A DNA stretch of 64,000 nt from Candidatus Methanorudis spinitermitis (GTDB taxonomy: Archaea; Methanobacteriota; Methanobacteria; Methanobacteriales; Methanobacteriaceae). A program made the translations under genes and the position numbers. Every line of letters starts with the position of its first letter. Position 1 is the first letter of the stretch. The notes below the pieces were generated by a model. The model ran no database searches and was not told the origin of the DNA. It was given only the letters and a program-made list of their open reading frames with translations. Below are positions 36,603 through 45,884 of this stretch, piece after piece. The DNA lies in NCBI GenBank assembly GCA_031286225.1, contig JAITUQ010000038.1, positions 1-64,000 of the forward strand. Reading direction: 5' to 3'.

Positions 36603-37154
36603 ATGAGTGAGGATCGTGTATGTCCACATCAACTATCAAGAGTTTTAGATTCAAATATTAGAAAAATTATTCATAATCCTAAAAAAATATTAAAACCTTA
36701 CATTTCTAAGGATATGAAAGTTTTAGATGTTGGTTGTGGTCCTGGATTTTTCACAAAAGAAATGGCTAAACTAGTTGGAAATTCAGGAAGTGTAACTGCT
36801 GCAGATTTACAGGAAGAAATGTTATTATTTTTGAAAGATAAAATAAAAAATACAAATCTTGAGGGTAACATCAACTTTCATAAAACTGAAAAGGATGAGT
36901 TAGGTTTATCAGATGATTTTGATTTTATTTTAGTTTTTTTCATGCTTCATGAGGTTCCTAATCAGAGAAAATTTTTAAAAGAATTATATAATCATCTTAA
37001 TAGGGATGGAAAAATCTTAATTTCAGAACCAAAATTTCATGTTACTAAGAAAGATTTTCAAGAATCACTAAACATTATTAATGATATTGGTTTTAAAATA
37101 ATTGAAAGACCATCTATCTTTTTTGGTAGGTCTGTACTTATTCAAAAAGAATAA
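36603..37154 (+). CDS. class I SAM-dependent methyltransferase
   Basis: A 183-residue Rossmann-fold methyltransferase: motif I VLDVGCGPGFFT, the acidic end of strand 2 (VTAADLQEEML), motif IV region DDFDFILVFFMLHEV, and the post-motif NHLNRDGKILISEP. The UbiE/ArsM-like HEVPN segment is common in small-molecule methyltransferases; the substrate is unknown. It has an unusual N-terminal MSEDRVCPHQ with a Cys. AGGAAGTGA lies a few bases before the ATG. No functional neighbour gives a hint. Confidence 0.88.
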   Translation: MSEDRVCPHQLSRVLDSNIRKIIHNPKKILKPYISKDMKVLDVGCGPGFFTKEMAKLVGNSGSVTAADLQEEMLLFLKDKIKNTNLEGNINFHKTEKDELGLSDDFDFILVFFMLHEVPNQRKFLKELYNHLNRDGKILISEPKFHVTKKDFQESLNIINDIGFKIIERPSIFFGRSVLIQKE

Positions 37155-37509
37155 TAACTATATACTTAACAGTTGCAAACATTAAGTAATAGTTCATAGC
37201 ATTAATTTTTCAAAATTTTAAATTAAAACATTGCTATATAATATTTTTAAATATTTACATTAAAAATAACATAATTTAAAATATTAAATAAATTCAAGAA
37301 TTATTAATTTTTATTAAATTTATTTATAAATTAGAAAAAAATAGCAATTAATATAAAATTTATTTATTAATTGAGAAAATTAATAATTTGAATTAAATTT
37401 ATTTATTAAGAAAATTAATAATTTGAATTAAATTTATATATAAATTTAAGAATTAGTATTTAAATAAAATTTATTAAAAAAATAAATAAAATATTGATAT
37501 AAATTAAAC
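37155..37509. repeat. AT-rich spacer with a 35-bp tandem duplication
   Basis: AAAATTAATAATTTGAATTA and the following TTTAT occur at about 37376 and 37411, with a period of 35. The spacer separates the convergent methyltransferase and S17e genes and contains no ORF. Confidence 0.5.
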
Positions 37510-37707
37510 TTAGACTTGAGAAGATTCTTGTTTAACCAATCGTGTAATGTATCCAGCTATTTTGTTTCTTAAATGTTTTGTACTTACAGTAGAGTATTCA
37601 GCTACCATTTTTTTATTTTCATCAAAATCAGTAGTAAATTTACCTTTATGAGTTTCAATAAGTTCTTTAGATATACGTTTAACAAATGATGTTCTAATAT
37701 TTCCCAT
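37510..37707 (-). CDS. rps17e: 30S ribosomal protein S17e
   Basis: A 65-residue archaeal/eukaryotic ribosomal protein of the small subunit. The family sequence is clear: [20 protein letters not shown], then [20 protein letters not shown] and [12 protein letters not shown]. Its start lies 14 bases inside the 3' end of the chorismate mutase gene, so translation is probably coupled. The aroK, chorismate mutase and rps17e order is one I recall from related Methanobacteriales. Confidence 0.96.
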   Translation of the reverse strand: MGNIRTSFVKRISKELIETHKGKFTTDFDENKKMVAEYSTVSTKHLRNKIAGYITRLVKQESSQV

Positions 37708-38026
37708 TTTTTTTCCTCTTTAAAATTTCTTTTTGTTGATCTTTACTTAATTTAGTTAGTATATTCATAATTTTAATAAGAATATTTTTATCAATATTTT
37801 TATCAATAGCTAACTTTGATACTTTATCATAAATAACCTTTTCTCTATTTTTATCATAAATATCCATACCCAGAAATATTTTCACATTAATAATATCTTT
37901 AGCTAATAATGTTCTCTTTGAGATTAGGCTGATTATTTCTTTATCAATTTTATCAATTTCCTCTCTGGAATTTTTAAGAATATTTTTTGCCTCATATTCA
38001 TTATTAAATAAGTTTTTTTTATTCAT
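37694..38026 (-). CDS. chorismate mutase, AroQ type
   Basis: Converts chorismate to prephenate for Phe and Tyr synthesis. The 110-residue all-helical protein has the AroQ pattern: [20 protein letters not shown] in the first helix (Arg and Asp at the active site), [20 protein letters not shown] with the conserved Arg-Glu, and a final helix. The 20-residue N-terminal extension is not conserved-looking. It starts 14 bases behind the aroK stop and overlaps rps17e by 14 bases, so the three genes form one operon. Confidence 0.88.
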   Translation of the reverse strand: MNKKNLFNNEYEAKNILKNSREEIDKIDKEIISLISKRTLLAKDIINVKIFLGMDIYDKNREKVIYDKVSKLAIDKNIDKNILIKIMNILTKLSKDQQKEILKRKKNGKY

Positions 38027-38040
38027 GTTATCTATAATAT

Positions 38041-38895
38041 TTATATTAATTTAGTTCCAATGTTGTCAACTTTAGTTTCAATAATTTCACCAGAATAAGA
38101 ACTCCAAGCATTTTTTACATTATCGATTGAATTATCATCAACAATAGCTACAAATGCTGATCCAGTTCCAGATAACCCTGAAGCAATAGCTCCAGCTTCC
38201 ATTGCATCAATAGCTATGTTTGCGTCAAATCCTAAAGATGCAGAATATAATATTCCATTTAAATTTAAAGCTGTATAATACTGTTTTTGACGTGCCTTTT
38301 CAAATGCTAATTTTACTAATGGTGAAAGTAGCTTCATCCTACTTACATCTGATTTTGAGGTCATGGAATCAATGTTTTCTAAATATATTAATATTTTTTG
38401 TTTTTCCATTTTTTCTTTTATAATTATTTTTCTTTTTTCATTGTCTGTAACAGTAATTCCACCAAAATATGAAGCTGTTGCATCATCAAATGCTCCAGTT
38501 ATTGTTACTCCAGATTCTAAAGAAGCATCAATAGCTAAATTAATTATTTCAAAATCATTAAGTGGTTTTAATCCATATTCTTCACATAATAATAAGTGAG
38601 TTGACATGACAACTGCATTAGATAGGGCACTACTACTTGACAAGCCAGAAGCTAATGGTAATGTTGATTTAGTTTTAATCTGAATTCCTGTATCAATATT
38701 ATAATGATTTAAAACTTTTTTCACAGATTTTTCCATTAAAGTAGTATCAACATCTAAATCAGGTCTACATTTAATTTTTGATGATAGTTTAGCTTCAGCT
38801 ATTATATCTAAATCAATTCCAAAAGCAGAACCAGAACCTGTAGCTATTGCATTAACAACAGTAGCTGATCCAGGGGAACGAACAATTTTTTTCAA
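38041..38895 (-). CDS. aroK: archaeal shikimate kinase (GHMP family)
   Basis: Phosphorylates shikimate with ATP. Archaea use a GHMP-fold enzyme unrelated to bacterial AroK. The 284-residue protein shows [20 protein letters not shown], the ATP loop [29 protein letters not shown] and the C-terminal [12 protein letters not shown]. First gene of the operon with chorismate mutase and rps17e. An AGGTGG-like element is complementary to the upstream ACCACCT (38899-38905, minus strand), giving a strong Shine-Dalgarno. Confidence 0.96.
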   Translation of the reverse strand: MKKIVRSPGSATVVNAIATGSGSAFGIDLDIIAEAKLSSKIKCRPDLDVDTTLMEKSVKKVLNHYNIDTGIQIKTKSTLPLASGLSSSSALSNAVVMSTHLLLCEEYGLKPLNDFEIINLAIDASLESGVTITGAFDDATASYFGGITVTDNEKRKIIIKEKMEKQKILIYLENIDSMTSKSDVSRMKLLSPLVKLAFEKARQKQYYTALNLNGILYSASLGFDANIAIDAMEAGAIASGLSGTGSAFVAIVDDNSIDNVKNAWSSYSGEIIETKVDNIGTKLI

Positions 38896-39472
38896 TTAAC
38901 CACCTATAATCTTGAAGAATGTTAAATTGTTTTTAATTAAAATTAGTTAATTAAATATTAATTGGTATTATATTTATAATTTTAATTTTATTAGCTATTT
39001 CATTATTTTCAATTGAACATATTAAACATGATTAATAACAGTAGCTGTGATAATGGTTTTACTCTACTTTTTTGTTTTATAAATTATAAATGATTTAATA
39101 CTACAAAAATTCAAATATTTAATAATAAATTTTAAATATCAATATTTACATAATTATAAACATAGGTTAATCTTAATATAGTCAAAGAAATAATTTTTTA
39201 CAAAAAAGAATACTCATATATTTTGATTAAAAATTATTTTCATTAATATATATTATTTTAAAAAACAATTAATGAATATTTATATTAAAATATTTAAAAT
39301 TATTCAATAGTTTTAAATATTAAAATTTTACTATAAAAATAAATATATTAAGATTTTACTTAAAAATAAATATTAATATATTACTATATAAATGTAAAAA
39401 ATTTTCATCTTAAAGTATAATATCTAAAGAGCTTTTTTTTTTTATCTTAAAAAGTATGTAGAGGAATTTAAA
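38896..39472. other. 577-base spacer without a recognisable gene
   Basis: Divergent spacer between aroK and the glutaredoxin-like gene. One GC-richer patch at about 39035-39075 (ACAGTAGCTGTG, which forms a small ACAG/CTGT hairpin, then TACTCTAC and a T-run) could be a terminator or a small RNA end, but no promoter or frame supports it. The rest is A/T mixture. Confidence 0.45.
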
Positions 39473-39721
39473 ATGGTTTTAAAAGTAGAAGTATTTACAT
39501 CTCCGAGTTGTCCTTATTGTCCTATGGCAGAACAAGTTGTTGAAGAAGCAAAACAAGAAATGGGGGATGCTATGGAAGTTGAAGTTGTAAATATTATGAC
39601 TGATAGGCAAAGAGCTATTGATTATGGCATAATGGCTGTTCCAGCTATAGCTATTAATGGTGTTATTGAATTTGTTGGAGCACCTTCTAAAGAAGAGTTA
39701 ATGGCTAAATTAAAGCTTTAA
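39473..39721 (+). CDS. glutaredoxin/thioredoxin-like small redox protein, 82 aa
   Basis: A minimal thioredoxin-fold protein with the active site SPSCPYCPMAEQ (CPYC, residues about 12-15), a central VEVVNIMTDRQ strand, the cis-Pro segment MAVPAIAING and a final GAPSKEELMAKL helix. It resembles the small glutaredoxin-like thioredoxins studied from Methanothermobacter. It probably reduces protein disulfides in the cytoplasm. GAGG lies about ten bases before the ATG. Confidence 0.93.
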   Translation: MVLKVEVFTSPSCPYCPMAEQVVEEAKQEMGDAMEVEVVNIMTDRQRAIDYGIMAVPAIAINGVIEFVGAPSKEELMAKLKL

Positions 39722-39983
39722 TTTTGATAAAATTTAATTTTAAATATTAATTATAACAATTATTTTTTAATTTTCAACATAAAAATGTTTTTTTATTATC
39801 TAATTTTTAATTTTTCATAATCTATTTTATTTACTCATTAAAATCACCGTTTATTAATATTATCTGTTCTGTTATCTCTATTGAATTTACAGGATTAATA
39901 CATCAATGGTAATTTAATAAAAAATATATATTATACAGTAGACTTATTACATTATAGGAAGCAAATAAAATGGAGCAATAATC

Positions 39984-40946
39984 ATGAATTTATTTTTAGA
40001 CAATGTAAAAAAAGGAAAAAATAACTTGTGGAGATATCTACTAACTATTTTCTTATCTTGGGGACTTAGTAGTATAATAGCTTCAATTCTTTTTATTTTT
40101 ACTATTCTTTTTTATATCATGCATTTTGGAAATTTTGATATTAATATTATCTTAGACTCTATAGTTAATTTCCAATCAGATCCAGTATTTCTCTTTTTAT
40201 TAATATTTTTATCATTTTCACTTTCTATGATAATTTTTTACATATGTGTAAAATTTATTCATAAAAAAGATTTAATATCTCTAGTAAATGTTTCAAAAGG
40301 AAAAAATATCGCTGGGAAAAGAATATCTTGGATTAAAAGAATTAGATGGGATAGATTTTTAAAAGGAGCTTTATTATGGTCAATTTTTTTAATTATCACT
40401 GAATTTATTTTATATATTTATAATCCTAATTCTTTTATTTTTAATTTTGATATTGAAAACATTTTTTTAATGATTTTATTATTCATTATAGCTATTCCTA
40501 TCCAAGTTACTTTTGAAGAGTTATTTTTCAGAGGATATCTCATTCAAGGGCTTAAATTGAAAATTAAAAATCCTATATTTATTATTTTATTTAGTTCACT
40601 TGTTTTTTCTCTGGGTCATATAATTAATGGGGGATATGACTCAATATTCATGATTCAAAATGTTGTTGTAACTCTTATAGTTGGTATTATGTTATGTGGA
40701 TTCACTTTAGTCGATAATGGAATTGAGTTAGCTACAGGTGCTCATTTAGCTAATAATTTCTTTGCTGTTATCATTAGTTCTTCAGATGGAAGTTTGGGTA
40801 ATTTCAACAGCATTATTCAAACTGTTGGAAACGACCCAATAATTGATACTCTGTTTACAACTAGTTCTCTAATAGTTTTTGCGTTAATTCTATTTTTATA
40901 TAAAAAAGAAAATGTTTTAAAAGCTCTTAATCTAGGAAATAATTGA
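39984..40946 (+). CDS. CPBP-family intramembrane glutamic protease
   Basis: A 320-residue protein with about eight membrane segments. The CPBP/Abi motifs are present in order: EELFFRG (EExxxR), LVFSLGHIING (FxxxH-type) and the later TGAHLANNF (HxxxN). Such proteases process prenylated or membrane peptides and in bacteria confer immunity to their own bacteriocins; the archaeal role is unknown. It stands alone. The start ATG is followed by a Lys/Asn-rich cytoplasmic N-terminus before the first membrane span. Confidence 0.88.
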   Translation: MNLFLDNVKKGKNNLWRYLLTIFLSWGLSSIIASILFIFTILFYIMHFGNFDINIILDSIVNFQSDPVFLFLLIFLSFSLSMIIFYICVKFIHKKDLISLVNVSKGKNIAGKRISWIKRIRWDRFLKGALLWSIFLIITEFILYIYNPNSFIFNFDIENIFLMILLFIIAIPIQVTFEELFFRGYLIQGLKLKIKNPIFIILFSSLVFSLGHIINGGYDSIFMIQNVVVTLIVGIMLCGFTLVDNGIELATGAHLANNFFAVIISSSDGSLGNFNSIIQTVGNDPIIDTLFTTSSLIVFALILFLYKKENVLKALNLGNN

Positions 40947-41326
40947 AAATTATCAGCAATTCACAGAAAATAGATTAATTTTTATCTCATCATTTATTTC
41001 TTTAACAATTTTAATCTATAGGATCAATTAAAAAGTAAACTCATCATAAAAATATATGCTTTTTTTTTAACTTAATTTTAACCAATCTTGTTGATTTAAG
41101 AGATATTTATAAAAAAAATAGCAATATCTAAAAATTATAATATCTAAATTAAAATTTTTGAATTTTTAAATATTATTAAAACAATAATTAATACAAGGTA
41201 TTTATTATTTAATTTCTCTTAAAAAATAAATATGATTTTAATGGTGATTATTCTAAGATTACTATTTTTGATTATATTTATATCTTTTATATTTTCTAAA
41301 TTATTCACTTATCATCAGTTATTTTC
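40947..41326. other. AT-rich spacer upstream of cbiD
   Basis: About 380 bases between the CPBP protease gene and cbiD on the same strand. No small ORF, long repeat or structured segment could be supported. The cbiD start lacks an obvious Shine-Dalgarno. Confidence 0.5.
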
Positions 41327-42439
41327 ATGAATCTAAATAATCAAAAAACCTCCATTTACTATGGATTAACAACAGGAAGTATAGCTACTGCTGCATCACT
41401 TGCAGCTTTAAAATCTATATTGTATGATGAAAATCTTAATTTTGTTGAAATATTCACTCCCTTTGATAAAATTAATGTGGATATTCACAGTTTTGATAAA
41501 ATTAATGAAAATAAAGGAAGGGCAATAGCTATAAAGTATCCATATAATGATCCTGATGTTACTGTTAATGTAAAAATAGTAGCTACTGTTGAATTAATGG
41601 AAAAAGATTTATATTTAAAAGAAAATTCAAAGGAAAACACATCAGAGGATATTATAATCATTGGTGGAGAAGGTGTAGGAAAAGTAACAAAATCAGGACT
41701 TCAAGTACCACCTGGAAAATCCGCTATAAATCCAGCTCCTGCAGGTATGATAAAAGAAAATTTAGCTAATCATCTCCCTACTGGTAAAATAGCTAAAGTT
41801 GAAATTTCTGTTCCTGAAGGTGAAAAAATAGCTAAAAAAACTATGAATAATCGTCTTGGTATAATTGGCGGAATATCGATTCTTGGAACAACTGGAATTG
41901 CAAGACCCATGTCTTCAAAAGCTTATAAAGAATCTTTACTTTGTCAGATTGATGTAGCTATTGGTGAAGGTTACAGAAATGATAGTCTTGTTTTTGTTCC
42001 AGGAAATATTGGTGAAAAACTTGCACTTGAAAAATTAAATGTTGAAAAAGATCAGATTATACAAATGGGAAATTTTGTTGGATTTATGTTTGAAGAAGCC
42101 AAAAAAAGAGGAATAAATAAATTAACTCTTTTTGGGCATATTGGCAAGTTAGTAAAATTAGCTGGAGGAATTTTCAATACTAAACATTCAATAGCTGATG
42201 GAAGAAGAGAAATCATAGCTGCTCATTCTGCATTATGTGGAGCTAGCAGACAGACAGTTCAGAAAATTTTTAAATCAAAAACAACAGAAGATATGTTAGC
42301 TATTTTAAAAGATAATAATCTTGATTTAGATGTTTTTAATAGTATAAGTTTAGCTATTAAAAAAAATTCTTTAGAAAGTTTTGATATTGATATTGATATT
42401 ATTCTTATGGATATGAAAGGAAATCAATTGAATTTTTAA
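41327..42439 (+). CDS. cbiD: cobalt-precorrin-5B (C1)-methyltransferase
   Basis: Methylates C1 in the anaerobic cobalamin pathway; cobamides are needed by the methyl-transfer step of methanogenesis. The 370-residue protein shows YGLTTGSIATAASLAALK, GGEGVGKVTKSGLQVPPG, AINPAPAGMI, LGIIGGISILGTTGIARPMS, FGHIGKLVKLAGGIFNTKHS and DGRREIIAAHSAL, all typical of CbiD. It is a single gene here; the other cobamide gene in the window, cbiT, lies 8 kb away on the other strand. Confidence 0.96.
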   Translation: MNLNNQKTSIYYGLTTGSIATAASLAALKSILYDENLNFVEIFTPFDKINVDIHSFDKINENKGRAIAIKYPYNDPDVTVNVKIVATVELMEKDLYLKENSKENTSEDIIIIGGEGVGKVTKSGLQVPPGKSAINPAPAGMIKENLANHLPTGKIAKVEISVPEGEKIAKKTMNNRLGIIGGISILGTTGIARPMSSKAYKESLLCQIDVAIGEGYRNDSLVFVPGNIGEKLALEKLNVEKDQIIQMGNFVGFMFEEAKKRGINKLTLFGHIGKLVKLAGGIFNTKHSIADGRREIIAAHSALCGASRQTVQKIFKSKTTEDMLAILKDNNLDLDVFNSISLAIKKNSLESFDIDIDIILMDMKGNQLNF

Positions 42440-42792
42440 TATTAATTTCAAATGCTCTTTTTTAAAGATTATATATTAAACAATATAATATTTAATTAAA
42501 TTAATTTCTATAAGATTTTATATAATATCTTGAAATAACAATTTAATTATTAAATTAAATTAATTTCTTAAAATATTATAATATTGTCATGAAAAATTAA
42601 TTATTATGATATTTTTGTATTAGTATATAAATTTATCCTAAAAATTAAATTTACACAACAATATATTTTAAAATAATAATTAATAACTTAATTTATATTA
42701 ATATCATAACTTTTGAAATAATTATTAATGATTTAATTTGCTATTAATTTCTATAAAGTTTTGTAAAATATTTAAAAAATAAGGGGAATATA
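42440..42792. other. AT-rich spacer with short repeats upstream of the glycosyltransferase
   Basis: About 350 bases. AATTAAATTAATTTCT occurs twice near 42495 and 42555, followed each time by TA-rich sequence. There is no ORF. AAGGGGAATATA before the next ATG is the ribosome-binding site. Confidence 0.5.
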
Positions 42793-43872
42793 ATGAAAAT
42801 AGCTATGATAGGACAATTTCCACCGCATATTGGAGGTGTTGGAGTTCATATTCACAGTTTAGCTAAAGAACTTGTGAAAAATGGAGATGAAGTTTTTGTT
42901 ATTACATATCCTCATAAAAATATAAAAGATATTGATGGAATTCATGTTATTGGTACATATGGACCAAATATAGCTGGTATTCGAAGTTTATTTTTTTTAA
43001 TATTCGGAACAATTCAATTGATTAGAACAATAAGAAAGTACAATATTGATATTGTCCATGGTCATTATCTTTATCCTTCTGGGCTTGCAGCTGTTTTAGC
43101 TAGTGTTTTTACAAAGAAAAAGGTATATGTAACTTCTCATGGATCAGATATGTTTTGTTTGTATCCTAAATACAAATTTATCCAACCTATAATTAAATTT
43201 GTATTAACGCGTGCAGATGCAGTTTTAGTTGTCAGTGAAGCTTTAAAAAAAGAAGTCCTAAAACTAAATATTCCAAATATAGAAAATAAGATTAAAATAA
43301 ATTGGAATATTGTTGATATAGAAAAATTTCATCCTAATGATAAATATAAATTTAAAAAAGAGTTAAAAATACTTAAAAATCAACCAATCATTTTATTTGT
43401 TGGAAATATAATTAAAAGAAAAAATGTAGCTACAATAATAGAAGCAAAAAAGTTATTGAAAGAAGATTGTACTTTAGTTATAGTTGGTGATGGTCCTCTT
43501 TTAAATAGCTTAAAATCAAAAGTTGAAGCTGAAAAAATAGCTAATGTTATATTTACAGGATCTAGAGGGGATGTTGAAAATATAATTCCAAGTTCAGATT
43601 TATTGATTTTACCATCATATTCTGAAAGCTTTGGATTGGTCTTAATTGAAGCATTAGCTTGTGGTAAGCCAGCTATTGGAAGCAATGTTGGTGGAATAAA
43701 AGAAATAATAACTGAAAATGTTGGACTCTTAGTTGAACCAAGAGATAGTAAGGGATTAGCTAATGCTATTGATTTAATTTTATCTAACCCTGAAATAAGT
43801 GAAAAATTTCAGTCCAATGCAAGAAAAAGAGCTATTGATTTTTCAAAGATTGAAATTCCTTATTACGAATAA
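42793..43872 (+). CDS. glycosyltransferase family 4
   Basis: A GT-B glycosyltransferase of 359 residues. The N-terminal domain begins MKIAMIGQFPPHIGGVGVH, the usual donor/acceptor glycine-rich start. The C-terminal domain has ILFVGNIIKRKNV, the nucleotide-binding LVIVGDGPLL and the E-x7-E retaining motif in SESFGLVLIEALACGKP. It uses a nucleotide sugar, probably for surface glycans or glycolipids; the acceptor is unknown. It stands alone and converges on the TetR gene. Confidence 0.92.
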   Translation: MKIAMIGQFPPHIGGVGVHIHSLAKELVKNGDEVFVITYPHKNIKDIDGIHVIGTYGPNIAGIRSLFFLIFGTIQLIRTIRKYNIDIVHGHYLYPSGLAAVLASVFTKKKVYVTSHGSDMFCLYPKYKFIQPIIKFVLTRADAVLVVSEALKKEVLKLNIPNIENKIKINWNIVDIEKFHPNDKYKFKKELKILKNQPIILFVGNIIKRKNVATIIEAKKLLKEDCTLVIVGDGPLLNSLKSKVEAEKIANVIFTGSRGDVENIIPSSDLLILPSYSESFGLVLIEALACGKPAIGSNVGGIKEIITENVGLLVEPRDSKGLANAIDLILSNPEISEKFQSNARKRAIDFSKIEIPYYE

Positions 43873-43954
43873 TTAAACATTAAAACAGTTTGAAAATCAA
43901 TATTAGAAGCGATTATAAGTGATTATTATTAGTATTATTATTTAATTTATAATA

Positions 43955-44572
43955 TTACTGTTTTTTAATTGCTTCCCAAATCAATTCTATGTTACTTTCT
44001 ACTAATTCATCAACTGCAATGTGTGGTTGAAATACCAATAGACCTATAAATCCTTTTAGAGATGTTTGTATGAATATAACTATTTTTCTGACACTCATAT
44101 CATCTCTTATTTCATTGTTTTCAACAGCTTCTTGAACTAATTCATAGAAAAATTTATATAATTCATCATGTATTTCATGAGCAGTACTAATTTCTGGATG
44201 TTTATGGTAAATACTTGTAAGTAGCATGAAATAGTCTTTGTATTTAACTTTTGGTCTGGTTAATATATATGGGAAGTCATCTTCTTTTGTAGATAATTCA
44301 GCACCTTCATATCTGAAAATGAAGTTCATTTTTTCAAGAAACGGCCCCTTAAATTCTTTTATTTCATTTTTAGTTTCATAAAACTGGTCCATTAGGTATT
44401 TATTTATCATATATTCTAGTAGTTCATCTTTATTTTTGAAGTAGTAGTATATTGATCCAGTAGCAACTCCTGATTCTTCTTGTATTTGTTTTATTGACAC
44501 ATTGTCAAAACCATATTTTAGTGATAATGCAAATGTAGCATCGATTATTTTGTGTTTATTATTTGATTTCAT
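43955..44572 (-). CDS. TetR-family transcriptional regulator
   Basis: About 205 residues from ATG 44572. The N-terminal helix-turn-helix is typical: HKIIDATFALSLKYGFDNVS, then IKQIQEESGVATGSIYYYFK and NKDELLEYMINKYL. The all-helical C-terminal domain should bind a ligand. The frame extends to an ATG at 44611, but the added residues (IIVYIIINICFY) read through a promoter-like A/T stretch, so I prefer the internal start. The dyad at 44632-44651 is a candidate autoregulatory operator. No adjacent efflux gene reveals its target. Confidence 0.9.
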   Translation of the reverse strand: MKSNNKHKIIDATFALSLKYGFDNVSIKQIQEESGVATGSIYYYFKNKDELLEYMINKYLMDQFYETKNEIKEFKGPFLEKMNFIFRYEGAELSTKEDDFPYILTRPKVKYKDYFMLLTSIYHKHPEISTAHEIHDELYKFFYELVQEAVENNEIRDDMSVRKIVIFIQTSLKGFIGLLVFQPHIAVDELVESNIELIWEAIKKQ

Positions 44573-44631
44573 GTAAAAGCATATATTTATTATTATATAT
44601 ACTATTATCATTTTTTTAATTATTCTTAAAT

Positions 44632-44651
44632 AATATGGTATTTTTCATATT
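44632..44651. promoter_or_regulatory. operator-like palindrome upstream of the TetR gene
   Basis: AATATG and CATATT arms of six bases flank an eight-base spacer, 60 bases upstream of the preferred TetR start. TetR proteins usually bind such dyads in their own promoter. The rest of 44652-45251 (600 bases) shows no ORF. A slightly GC-richer patch at 44960-45060 (AAACCAGACTGATTTTTGAC) has no clear structure. Confidence 0.4.
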
Positions 44652-45251
44652 AATTACTTAACATTTATTTATTTAATAAATATAGTTGTAAATGAATGAT
44701 TTAATTATATTTACAGGTTATAAAAAGTTTATAATATATACTTGTTTTTTTATACATATACTTTTATAAATAATTCATTTTTGTTTTTATATTTAAAATA
44801 ATAAGGTATAAATGTTTTAAATTATATATTTACAAAAAAATAATTAAGTTATTTCTAACTTTGAATATATTTAAAAAATAAGAGGCAATAAAAAATTGGT
44901 CAGATATTTTAGTCTTAAATTTAAAATTTCATAAAATTAAACTTTCCATTTCATGTTGATTTAAAGTAAATAAAGCATTTTTTAGCGTTTTTTCTCTTTA
45001 GACAGATTTAAAATTTTATCGATATTTTAAAAAACCAGACTGATTTTTGACAATCTCAAAATAAAAAATTTTTTAATTATTGATTAGAATATGTAAATTA
45101 TAAATACATAGAATTATATAAAAGAAAGTAATAATTATTTAATAATTTTTAATAATAATTAATTTTTTATTTTTAAAAAATTTTTAAGATGAAAATAATA
45201 TAGATTATAGATAATATTATATAATTTAAGTCAAAATTCACTGTTGATATT

Positions 45252-45725
45252 ATGAAAAAGGATTTTACACATTTAACTGAAAAAGGAGTGCATATGGTTG
45301 AAGTTGGAGATAAACCAAAGCAAAAAAGAAAAGCTGTAGCTACTGGTAAAATCATACTTCAAAAAGAAACAGTAGTTATGATTAAAAACCAGAAAATAAA
45401 AAAAGGAAATGTTTTAACTACTGCACAAATAGCTGCTATAAACGCTGTTAAAAATACTTCAAATTTAGTACCTTTATGTCATCCTTTAAATATTACAGGA
45501 ATTAATGTTGATTTTGATATAAAAAATACTGAAATAATAGCTACAGTTAGTGTAAATTCCCTTGGGCAAACTGGTGTTGAGATGGAAGCTATTACGGGAG
45601 TTAGTGTTGGATTGTTAACAATATGGGATATGGTAAAAGCTGTTGAAAAAGATGAAAAAGGTCAATATCCCGATACTAAGATTTCAAATATTTCTGTGAT
45701 TAAAAAAGAAAAAAATCTAATATAA
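45252..45725 (+). CDS. moaC: cyclic pyranopterin monophosphate synthase
   Basis: Second step of molybdopterin synthesis; methanogens need the cofactor for formylmethanofuran dehydrogenase. The 157-residue protein has MVEVGDKPKQKRKAVATG, VPLCHPLNITGI (the His/Lys region), GVEMEAITGVSVGLLTIWDM and the terminal MVKAVEKDEKGQYP, matching MoaC throughout. It stands alone; moaE is 13 kb downstream on the opposite strand. Confidence 0.97.
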   Translation: MKKDFTHLTEKGVHMVEVGDKPKQKRKAVATGKIILQKETVVMIKNQKIKKGNVLTTAQIAAINAVKNTSNLVPLCHPLNITGINVDFDIKNTEIIATVSVNSLGQTGVEMEAITGVSVGLLTIWDMVKAVEKDEKGQYPDTKISNISVIKKEKNLI

Positions 45726-45884
45726 ATTTTTTTAAAGATAATGGTTACCTATAGTAAGAAAGTTTAGTATTATTTTTTTTCTTAAATATAATAAATAAGG
45801 AAAATATTAAAGTTTAGTGTTATTTTTATCTTAAATATAATAAAAAAGGAAAAAATAAATATTATAATTTAATGATTGATTTTT

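Noticed and set aside
44960-45060. C/D box small RNA
   Set aside because: A CTGA-like box is present in CAGACTGATT, but I see no matching RTGATGA box at a suitable distance.
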